Translations under genes and position numbers: made by a program
Shown: positions 33,421-42,610 of the stretch, piece by piece
Position numbering within the stretch: the first letter of the stretch is position 1
Layout: the number at the start of each line of letters is the position of its first letter
The notes under the pieces: model-generated
Seen by the model: the letters and a program-made list of their open reading frames with translations, nothing else
Told to the model about the DNA's origin: nothing
Database searches by the model: none
Assembly: GCF_012489685.1 (NCBI RefSeq)
Contig: NC_080043.1
Location: 56,318,289 to 56,382,288 of the forward strand
Origin: Lotus japonicus
Taxonomy: Eukaryota > Streptophyta > Magnoliopsida > Fabales > Fabaceae
Length of the DNA stretch: 64,000 nt
Reading direction: 5' to 3'

Positions 33421-34464
33421 CTTTTATTGTATCAGATGCCATTAGGTCCAAAGTGACCACTAGATGAACATCTCTGTAGAGGTTAAAATCCTAAATGATA
33501 GAAAAGAGTTTATCCAAGACACCCAAGTAAGCAACTCCCTGAGTCAAAGCAACCTCCCATCAACTTTCAACTAGTTGAGAACTCTAAACTTAAGTTGCTT
33601 GTGCTCTTTTGTGGGGAGAGGGGTTTGGTGAATCACGATCCCTCCTCAATATCATGGGAATGGAAAGTGAAACAAGTTCCTCGACATCGAAAATAGTGAT
33701 ATTAGTTTGATCATGCTCCTCACCCGCTTTTTTTAAGAAGAAACTTCACGGATTTCCTCTTCGGTGGTGTTCTTCAGACCTGAATTCTTCGCCAATGCTG
33801 ATGTGTGAAAAAGAGGGCGCCATGTGTGTGTGTGTGTGGGGGGGGGGGTTATACAATGCAGAGGTGGAGATTCATGTTTCTTGTACTTTGGAAATCTCTA
33901 GTACCAAGTGCCACCTCCTTTAAAGTAGAGTATATTGAGGGGTTTAGTTGGTCGATTTTGTAATTGTAAAACTAGAAGTAAAGTGAGTAAGATCAATAAG
34001 CGATAACTAAATTCTCGGAAGCCATCATTAAAATTTTATATATCATCTTAGACCACAAAATATATTTGACTCAACATTTTCATTTCCTTCGTAAAATCAT
34101 AATCAAAAGCTTGAATTACGATTCTTGATTCACTACTAGAACAAGAATCCAAAATATAATTGGTTCATGAGTAAGAAAACGCGCGTAAACTTGAAAACTC
34201 AAATAGTCTGGGTCACGAAATCCTCAAGTAATTTGAGAATCCTCTCCATTATTAAACCTCTTAGATTATGATTAAACACTGAACACAAATTCAAACTCAA
34301 TATAAGCGATATTAATTTGAATACAAATTAAAATCAATCATGAAGAAGATCAAATCAACTTTATTAAACAAGAAGAATTAAACCCCCAAAATAAGATCTT
34401 TGATCTGAATACAATTTAAGAACAAAAACTTAAGATTGACCAAAGATTTCAAAAAACAATTATT
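33421..34464. other. Non-coding flank between LTR and H2A copy 3
   Basis: Copy of 27661-28712, including the shorter (GT)n(G)n tract at 33822-33848 and the H2A 3' UTR. No gene. Confidence 0.7.
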
Positions 34465-35036
34465 TTAGGGCTCAACATCCTTAGAGGTAGAATTGGCCTC
34501 CTTGGGGGCATTTGACTCCTTCGGAGACTTGGATGTTTTGGGAGCCTTACCAGCTTTCTTCTCAAACAGCAGCGCTGGGTTGATTTTAGGGACAACACCA
34601 CCATAAGCAATGGTGACCCCATCCAACAATTTCCCCAGCTCTTCATCGTTCCTAACTGCCAGCATAATGTGCCTCGGACTAATCTGTTTCTTCATATTGT
34701 CAAGAGCAGCATTTCCAGACAACTCAAGAACCTGAGCAACCACATACACATGAAAACAATAGGGTTGGAAATCAATTGAAAAATAAAAAAAATTAAAACA
34801 TAATTGAAAGAGAAATGAAAAGTTACCTCAGCAGTCAGATATTCGAGAGTAGCAGCCATGTAAACAGAAGCACTAGTACCAACACGCTTAGCGTACCTTC
34901 CTTTCTTAAGGTAACGTCCAATCCTCCCGACGGGGAATTGGAGACCAGCCTTCATTGACCTTGAAACCGGCTTTTTCTTTAGGCCTCCTTTCTTTCTCCC
35001 TCCAACACCTTTCTTCACCTTCCTAGTGGTGTCCAT
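34465..35036 (-). CDS. Histone H2A copy 3, intact divergent H2A
   Basis: Exon 1 is 35036-34827 and exon 2 34731-34465, with GTAACC/GTAACT-type donor and CAG acceptor, coding for 158 residues. The N-tail is [18 protein letters not shown]. The fold has [63 protein letters not shown] and NPALLFEKK. The acidic-patch residues (E of LEYL, E of TAE, E of LEL, and DEE of NDEEL) are kept. Differences from common plant H2A include NAALDN for [23 protein letters not shown] for HGGVLPNINPVLLPKK, and a tail with one SPKE motif ending SKDVEP. Nuclear; dimerises with H2B. It has its own TATA box and 3' UTR, so it may be expressed. It sits in a Sirevirus-containing tandem unit. Confidence 0.88.
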
Positions 35037-35139
35037 GGTGACACTAGATTCTTACCGTGACTTGTGCGGGATGAAGTGTTTCTAGTATGTCGATGGGGAA
35101 GGGAAGACGACGATGTAATTGGAGAAGTATTAAGCGTGG

Positions 35140-35146
35140 TTTTATA
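35140..35146 (-). promoter_or_regulatory. TATA box of H2A copy 3
   Basis: TATAAAA on the minus strand, about 104 bp upstream of the ATG. Upstream lie CACGGATC (near 35238, octamer-like) and, on the plus strand, CCAATCAGACGCCACC (near 35256). Confidence 0.6.
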
Positions 35147-35269
35147 GAGGATGAGTGTTGTTTGGATGTGGCATTAAGCAAATGGTGATCGTTGGATTTG
35201 ATCTTATCACGATTATAGATGATTTAAAACAGTGATCCGTGTGTTTTCAGTTAAACCAATCAGACGCCA

Positions 35270-35893
35270 CCTATATAATTCTAGACTATCTCAATTCCTC
35301 ATATATTGAAGTCAAATATAAAATACATAAAATCCTTTAGACTTTTAAATTAATGAAAATATTAATTAATTATTAAATAAATTTTACATAATTAATTATA
35401 TTAACTACTAACTATAATATATCTCAATTTAGCATATACAAATTAGAATATTAAATATTTAAATCATTTAAATTTTAATTGAGAAAGGAAAGTAATTATT
35501 ATTTTTATTTTAATATATATAAATATATATATGTAATATTTTAAGTATTAAATTTAGTTAATATAAAAGTCAAGCTCTCTTGACCTTCATATTAATATAA
35601 AAGTCAAGCTCTCTTGACCTTCATATTAATGACAATAAATTTCATTATTAATAAATTTTAAATTATACCAACTATTAATTGTACAATATCTCAATTTCAC
35701 TAGCCAAAATATTAATTAGTTATTTAATTTTTTCATATTATTAATTATATTAAATAGTAACTAAATAATATCTTAACAATTGAAAATTATATTATTAAAT
35801 ATGAAAATCATTTAATATTTTATTATTAATAATTTTTTAAGAAATTAATTCAAAACAATAAAATAAAACCAAATAACATTTTAAAACTCTTCT

Positions 35894-35926
<33 letters not shown>

Positions 35927-36060
35927 CAATATTTCTTTAAGAAAGAAAAAAGTTATAATGATAATAAAGGGGGACCAAGGTAACAATCTCCTCAAGGAAG
36001 AGTAAAAGTAGCGCACCCACCTCTAAAATAAAGAGGGATCAAGGAACCTTTAGTACATAT
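35270..36060. repeat. AT-rich flank repeat, copy C, with a 34-bp duplication
   Basis: Equivalent to copies A and B. The segment aaaagtcaagctctcttgac is present twice with a 34-bp offset (about 35566-35630), a private duplication. A long (TA)n tract lies at about 35899-35926. Confidence 0.8.
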
Positions 36061-36174
36061 ATATATATATATAGTTAGTTAGTTAAAATTTATGAATATC
36101 TTTCATATTAATAATTATGTGAAGTATTAATTTTAAGATATAGAAAATTCTCATATGTAAAAGTGAAGTATTAA

Positions 36175-36817
36175 TTATGAGAATGGTATTGTAACTAGGA
36201 ATAAGGCCAGATTAGTTGCTCAAGGTTACACTCAGATTGAAGGAATTGACTTTGATGAGACTCTTTCTCATGTTGCTCGTTTGGAATCAATCAGATTATT
36301 ATTGGGAGTAGCATGTCTGCTGAAGTTCAGACTGTATCAGATGGATGTGAAAAATGCATTTTTAAAAGGCTAATTGAATGAGGAGGTATATGTGGAACAA
36401 CCAAAAGGCTTCATAGATCCAACGTTTCCAGAACATGTGTACAAATTGAGAAAGGCTCTATATGGACTTAAGCAAGCTCCTAGGGCTTGGTATGAAAGAT
36501 TGACTGAATTTCTGAAAAATAAAGGGTTTAACAAAGGAGGGATAGACAAGACCTTATTTGTGAAGAATGACATTTGAAATCATATGATAGTTCAAATATA
36601 TGTAGATGACATTGTGTTTGGCGGGATGTCAGACTAGATGGTAGATCATTTTGTCCAACAAATGAAGTCAGAGTTTGAAATGAGCTTGGTTGGTGAACTG
36701 AACTACATTTTGGGGCTACATGTGACGCAGATAGAAGATTCTATGTCCAATGCACAGAGAAAATATGTCGAGGAGTTGGTTAGAAAGTTTGGATTTGAAG
36801 GTTCTTCTCATAAGAGA
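36175..36817 (+). pseudogene. Sirevirus RT fragment, third segment, broken off
   Basis: Same start at the AT-rich repeat, [37 protein letters not shown], stop, [24 protein letters not shown], then FGFEGSSHKR. It ends at ATAAGAGA (36810-36817), which is shared with the adjoining LTR of another element. RNase H is missing. Confidence 0.82.
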
Positions 36818-38744
36818 TGAGGAAAGCACACAATGATTTTATCCTGGTTCACTTGATAAATCTCTCAAGCTAATCCAGTCCACCCGTTAAGGTGATTTCT
36901 TCCTTCTTAGAATGAAGACAGTCCACTAATCAGAGTTTGTTACAACTGCACTTGCAACCTGCAAAGTGACTAACAATACAATGACTTAGCTATCACTAAG
37001 ATTCACTCTTTTAGTCTTCTCAAGGATCTAACCAACCTTGGTCTCCTTAAGGAAAAACAAACAACTGTTTAAGAGTTTGGGTTTACAAAGAATTGCTTCT
37101 CAGAAAGCTAAAGTAAACACAATAAAATCAGTTTGAAGAAAGATTGCTAAGAGAATATTTGAATATTTCTTGAGCTTTAACAAAGTTTCTTGGTGGCATC
37201 TTTCAATCTTCAGCCTCTTTATATACTCCAAGGATTAGGGTTTGGACGTTGCATGGAATGCTACCGTTGGAGGGCAGATCTGGGATTTCCAGGTTCTGCT
37301 ATGGCTGAACACATTAGGTAAGGTCGTCAGGATAGTACAATTGCTTTTGTACTTTGGATAGTGACATGACCTTTATCCTAGTTGACTTCTGATCAGAGTG
37401 ACGCTTCATGTTGGAACTTGTGAAGCTTGTTGATCAGAGTCAGAGGGAAGCTTGGATCCTCTGACCTTTGTAACTAGGGGTGCACATGGGTTGGGTTGGA
37501 TGGATTTTGGTCAAAATAAAATCCGAACCGATCAAAATTTTCTGGGTTGGGTTGGGTTGGATTTCACGAATTTCTTCTTCGGACCCGATCCGAACCAACC
37601 CGACGAAGTTAGGATTGAGTTGGATGGATTGATTGGGTCACTATATTAAAATAATAATATATCTGAAATATTAAAAAATCTTGCAAATATTATTATAAAT
37701 TCAGAAAAAATTATAAAAAATACTAAATATGTTATAATACTAAATAGCATGAAAATGACACAAAAAGTTATGTCAAATAGCATGAAATAATACCACATAA
37801 ATGACATATAACCAAATATCATGAAAACATAAAACTTCATTACCAAATGACATGAAACAATCTAACATAAATAGTACCTAAAAAGTGAAAAGCAACACTA
37901 AATGTCATGCCATGACACCTAGAACTTAGATGTCTCCACCATGCCAAATAATATATATAGACATGTAACAAATAACTACGAATAAATACTCTAAGTTCAA
38001 ATATGACAAATAACTACAAATACTTAAGTCTCAAAGTTTCAAAAAGTCATCACTCTAACACTAGCACTCCAAGTATGAGTAAAATTATAAAAAAAATTAT
38101 TATTATATGTATGGATTATGGGTTGGATTGGATGGATTTGAACTGAATCCGAAATCCGATCCGAACTTGGTTGGGTTGTAGTAAAATCCATCCGATTAAC
38201 CCGATTACCCGATCCAACCCGCATTTTTTCTATTGGATCGGATTGGGTTGGACGGATTCATTGGATCTACCCGACCCATCGTAACTTCTGCTTCTGGACT
38301 CAGAAGAGAAGTACTTGGTCTTCAGAGCCAGCTTACTCTTGGACTTCAGAGTCTTCACTTCTCAGCTTCTGAACCTTCAGAACTTCTGGACCTTCAGAGC
38401 TTCTGGACCTTCAGAGCTTCTGAACCTTTAGAGCGTCTGGATCTTCAGAGCGTCTGGACCTTCAAAACTTCAAGTGATCTGAATCCATATCAGAGCTTAA
38501 CTATCTTCAGATCTTCTGAAGCTTTTTTTACTGTTCAGATTGAACATAGAGAGTGCGAAAGCGTTGCGTAGGTTACTCTTTGAGCATAGTGCTTCTGATT
38601 TATGTGTAATTAGACTAGAGTCAGAGCCTGTCATTTAAACACTCAGAAAACAACGTTAGAGTACCATAATTGTTCATACATAATAGTTAACGTGTAATCA
38701 TCAAAACATAGAGTTGTACTACATGATCAAAACTTGATCTTACA
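36810..38744 (-). mobile_element. 3' LTR of Sirevirus element 3 (1.2-kb family), minus strand, with nested insertion
   Basis: The LTR start TGTAAGATCAAG is at 38744 (reverse complement); the end is lost at the ATAAGAGA junction. It matches 53476-54687 and 8565-9793 throughout apart from an 805-bp insert at 37476-38280. On its right it is directly followed by the reverse complement of AAAAAGGGGGAGAT, a polypurine tract, which marks it as the 3' LTR of a minus-strand element. Confidence 0.88.
37476..38280. mobile_element. 805-bp MITE-like insertion inside the LTR
   Basis: The uninterrupted LTR reads tttgtaacttctg (25027); here GTAACT is duplicated at 37470-37475 and 38281-38286 around the insert. 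Both ends carry GGGTTGGGTTGGATGG-type sequence in opposite orientation (37485-37570 and 38110-38275), so the DNA can fold back. No transposase. AGGGGTGCAC at the left end recalls a common plant MITE family, but the right end lacks the matching terminus, so the superfamily is open. Confidence 0.7.
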
Positions 38745-39300
38745 ATCTCCCCCTTTTTGATGATGACAAAACCAAGTATTTTGATGAACAATTCTTAAAC
38801 AATAAACTGAATTCACTCAGATTTTAGAGAATAGAGATAAACTTATCCTGAGGTGAATGGTTTATGTTGCTCATTTTGAATCCAAGTCATAGCTTGATTT
38901 TGAGCTTAGCCCCCCTGAATCTAAGACTTAATGAAAACATTAGTAATATCTAGATTCTGAGCTAAATAATAAAAGAGTTCAGAGTGAGAATTTATGACAT
39001 AGATAGAATGAGAATATCAGAGCGCATAAGTATTCAGAGTCATGAGCAGGGTAAAGGTAATAGAGTCAACCAATATCACTTCAGAAGAAGTGAAAATGTA
39101 TTCCTTGTATTTGCCCAGTGACAGATCTATGGTCATAAAGGTGGAACTCTTGAATTCTTCAAAAGAAAAAGAAATCACACTAACACAGCTTACACATCAA
39201 AAACTGGGTTGTACTCCCCCTTTTTGTCATAAGCAAAAAGCATGGGGTGTGAAAAACTTAGTTTGAAGTACAAGGTACTCCCCCTTAGAGAAGGTCTAAG
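38745..39300 (-). promoter_or_regulatory. Multiple polypurine-tract-like motifs of Sirevirus element 3
   Basis: Reverse-complement motifs GGGGGAG occur next to the LTR (38747-38753), near 39212 and near 39270. Several PPT-like motifs ahead of the 3' LTR are a described trait of Sireviruses. The sequence between them is non-coding. Confidence 0.65.
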
Positions 39301-39476
39301 TTTAAAAAGATGGAGTAAATAAATAAAAAGATTAAAGAAAAATGTATTTAATTAATGAATTAATGCATATGCAGAGCGTTTACCACCGGCCAAGGAGTTA
39401 AAGGTAAGCATCTGTTACCAATAAGTAATCCTCGAGAAACTGCTTCAGCATTAACTTCTTGAGACTGAACGGAGCT

Positions 39477-39485
39477 TATAAATAG
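39477..39485 (+). promoter_or_regulatory. TATA box of the antisense gene in Sirevirus element 3
   Basis: TATAAATAG lies 55 bp before the ATG at 39540, the spacing expected for a plant RNA polymerase II promoter with a short leader. It is on the strand opposite to the retroelement. Confidence 0.6.
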
Positions 39486-39539
39486 CAGTTAAAGCATAAC
39501 AGTCTTCACATCTCATTTGCACTGGAAATCAACATTGCA

Positions 39540-39842
39540 ATGGCATCCTTCATAGCTTGCATCGAGGAACTAAGGAAGAGGGCCTTTGATGAAGATCTCT
39601 TCATCAACGTGCGCCATCCACAAGAGCCATGTGTCTATAGTCTGACAAACCAACTACTAGGCATGGGCTTAAGTCCAGAAATGGACAACATCCTCAGAGG
39701 CTTCCTTGCGTTTGTAGAGGAGCTTCAAGATCTCTTCCAGCGGGAGCTAGATAACTCTGCCAAAAGACAAGCGACGGAGACTGCATTGGAGACAATGGCA
39801 GAGGGTTCTGAGAGGCAGGAAGTGCGGCAGAGCTTGGTCTAA
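39540..39842 (+). CDS. Small antisense gene within the Sirevirus 3' region (100 aa, probably once 129 aa)
   Basis: ATG 39540 to TAA 39842 encodes 100 residues: MASFIACIEELRKRAFDEDL, FINVRHPQEPCVYSLTNQLL, then a helical, Glu/Arg/Ala-rich end. The frame continues past the TAA for 28 more codons of the same helical character to a TAA at 39927-39929, so the first stop may be a recent nonsense change. A TATA box precedes it and AATAAA (39963-39968) follows, making a compact transcription unit. It runs opposite to the retroelement, between its polypurine tracts and the env-like ORF. I do not recognise the protein; it has no membrane segment or known motif. It may be a Sirevirus antisense accessory ORF or a captured plant gene. 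Confidence 0.6.
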   Translation: MASFIACIEELRKRAFDEDLFINVRHPQEPCVYSLTNQLLGMGLSPEMDNILRGFLAFVEELQDLFQRELDNSAKRQATETALETMAEGSERQEVRQSLV

Positions 39843-40140
39843 CTAGAGTGTAGGCAGCATCGTCTGGAGCTTGAGAAAGCAGCGATGCGTAGGCAGTGTA
39901 GATCATTGAGGAAAAATCCTCCTTTTTAAATGTATGGATGCATGTGTATGAAAAATGTTACTAATAAAAGAAGCTTGTTTGTTGATTAATGTGTATGAGT
40001 AAAAACTACGTGATAATGAACAAGTAATTATGCAAGCACATAGAAAATAAAACTATAATCTGATAAAAGAAACAGAGTTAAAAACGAAAACATAGTAACA
40101 TAGTAGAAAGAAAACAGAAGAAAAAAGAGAGTTCTTAAAA

Positions 40141-40880
40141 CTAAGGCTTGGGTGTTCTCTTCAGAAGTTCTGTGCACATCTCTTGAAGACTCTGGAGAAG
40201 AGCCTCTTGAGAATCAAGTCGTCTTTCAATGAGATCAAGTCTTGAGTCTGACTGAACTTGAGCAGACGGAGGAGCTTGATCAGAGTGAGGAACTTGAGCA
40301 GAGGTGGAGGCTATATCAGTAAACGGAGTGATCACAAGTGCTTGATTCCTGAGACATCAACTTCAGCTTGTAGTCTAGCAGCCTGTTCCAGAGCTTCCAA
40401 CCTTGCAGCTTCGCGTTGTTCAGCTTCAAACCGTGCTGCCGCTTCTTCTTGCTCTTTCTTCTTCCTTGCTTCTTCAATAGCAGCATGGAGCTGGTCTCTT
40501 AACATCTGTTCATTCAGTGCTTCTCTTCTTCTGAAGCGTTGGCTGGCAGCTTCGACTCTTTGATCCCTTTCAGCAGTAAGGAAACCCATCATCACTGTAA
40601 CTTGGTCAAGTATCCAAGAACATAGACGATCCCAGTCTTCAGCAACCATGTCTGGTTTCTCACTGAGGTCAGTGCGACCATGCACATTGCGATCCCTTAA
40701 AGATTCTTCATGATTAAATAAGTTGATGCAATCAAGGAGGGTGTTTGGTCCAAGACAGGTATAGGGAACGATTGAGAGATTGGTCTCGGGTGAGGAAGGA
40801 TGATTGCTATTAGTAGCTTCAGAGACAGCCTGAGGAGAACCAATATACAGAGTCTGAAGTGCAGAGGTATTGATCTCAGG
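40141..40880 (-). pseudogene. Sirevirus element 3, env-like ORF C-terminal part with coiled coil
   Basis: On the minus strand an open frame runs from the junction at 40880 to 40332: PSSPETNLSIVPYTCLGPN, LLDCINLFNHEESLRDRN, DMVAEDWDRLCSWILDQ, then a long Glu/Arg/Ala helix (EARKKKEQEEAAARFEAEQR). After a one-base shift it continues in the neighbouring frame to a stop at 40141 (LDLIERRLDSQEALLQSLQ). Position before the multiple polypurine tracts fits the Sirevirus 3' ORF. The N-terminal part is cut off by the inverted-repeat structure at 40881. Strong coiled-coil potential; no Env hallmark seen. Confidence 0.6.
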
Positions 40881-42610
40881 TGTAAGACCCTAACCTTTAC
40901 TATGTAATGCTTAAGTGATTTATTCAATAAAAATGAAGTTTCTAGTGAAGTTTGATTTAATTGTTTGTCTATCTGTGACCTTGTATGAATTTGTGAGAGG
41001 TCTTAACGACCTTTTCTAGAGAATCTTCCTTCATGAGAGTTGTAGCTCTCTGAGTTAGCTAAATTCTCCAATTGATTTCGTGTCAATCTGATATCTGTAG
41101 CTCAAGATAATTGAATTTTAGTGAGCGAAGGTCTGGCTGTGCCAGCGATTTTTTTGTTGATATCATAACTTTTTAATTTCGAATTTACCTTTGATTTTTA
41201 GAGAAAGAGTGAGGGTTTTAATTGAGTTTCCGGTCTGATTACTTGGAACTTAGTGGGCCAAGAGAGTTGACTTGGATCGGGCTTGAAAGAAAAAAAAAAC
41301 CCTAGGCCTAGTTGTGTGAGAGTCGCCGGCCACTAAAGGGGAAAGGGGGGGATTTCCTTGTTTTTCTTTCTCCAAAACCCTATACCTGATTCAGAAGGCT
41401 CACACACTCAGTAGCCTACGTGAAACTCAGAATAAAAGAAGAGAGAAAGAAGAGGAGAAGAAACCGAGAGAAAGGGAGAGAAAACGCGAGAGAGATCGAG
41501 AGAGTGGAAGAGAGAAAGCGAGTGAGAGGGAGAGATCGAGTGGGAGAGGAAGAAGGGGCGTGGACAGCAGCTCTTGATCATCTTTTCATCTAAAAAACTT
41601 CTGTTTTTCATCACCCAACTAGCAAGGTAAGGGCTGGTCTTAGGTTGGGTAGAATGATTAGGTTTTTGCTATGAGAATTTTTATGAGAATAGATGTGTTA
41701 TTGATTGTCTTGCATGAGTTCTATGATCATAAATGTTGCTGGACCTTTATGCTTGAAAACCATGTTTGTTAGGGATTCTTGGCTTAGAGTTTGAATCAGG
41801 TTGAATCAAGTAGGAACCCTAGACTTGAACATACGTAAAGAAATTTTGAGGCCGAAGGGACGCTGCCAGTTTCCTGTGCTGGACAGCGAACTTCGAGGTC
41901 CAATATCACTCAGTTCTGGCATTCAAATGAAAATTCAGTGAACTAAGAAGTTGTAGGATGTTTAATCCGCTTTCCAGGCGTATAAAGAACGTAATTTTTG
42001 GTTTAGTAATGAGTCCTGGAGAACGTTTTTAGTAACTGATGTACCTTCTGTTTTTCCTGCGCTAGACATCAAACTTCGTGGTTCAATATGACCTAGTTCC
42101 GATTTTCAAACGAAAAAGTGGTCAACTAGAAAGTTGTAGTATTTTAAATTCACTTCCCAGATATGTGTAGAACGTAACTATTGGTTGCGAAATGAGTTCT
42201 GTAGAACATTTTTAGTGACTATGGTTTTTGCTGTATTTTTTAGAAAACGACCGTGATATTTAATTTCAGAAAAACTTGTATCCATCTGCTATTTAGTTAG
42301 TTGTCATTTGAAATTATGAACATTTTGCTCAATGGTACTATTTAACGTAATTGCCTGACTGAGATTTATTTAAGAAGGTCGCTCATCCAGCTGTAATCCC
42401 TTCTGCTGTTGATTATATTTCTTGTTGTTTATGTTTTATCCGACGTTGAACTGTTAAGACTCTAGGATGACTTTAGAGCCGGTAACAAAGAGAATGTGAT
42501 TAATCGCTTGCAAGTGAAATGAGAATTAATGGAACATAGGTCTAGGTGAGACTATGTACCATGAGAACGATGGTGCCGTTAGAGACAAACGGTAGCTTGC
42601 ACGCGAGGGA
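40881..42610 (+). repeat. Left arm of the inverted repeat
   Basis: It includes a purine-rich gagagaaag block (41435-41555), two local near-repeats of the ggacagcgaacttcg...aacgtttttagtaactga module (about 41880-42040 and 42065-42220), and ends at gcacgcgaggga. The outer part (TGTAAGACCC...) resembles plant LTR starts. Confidence 0.7.

Noticed and set aside
12535..35036. H2A as a processed retrocopy captured by the Sirevirus
   Set aside because: All three copies keep the intron with splice signals and have TATA-containing upstream DNA; genomic DNA was involved.
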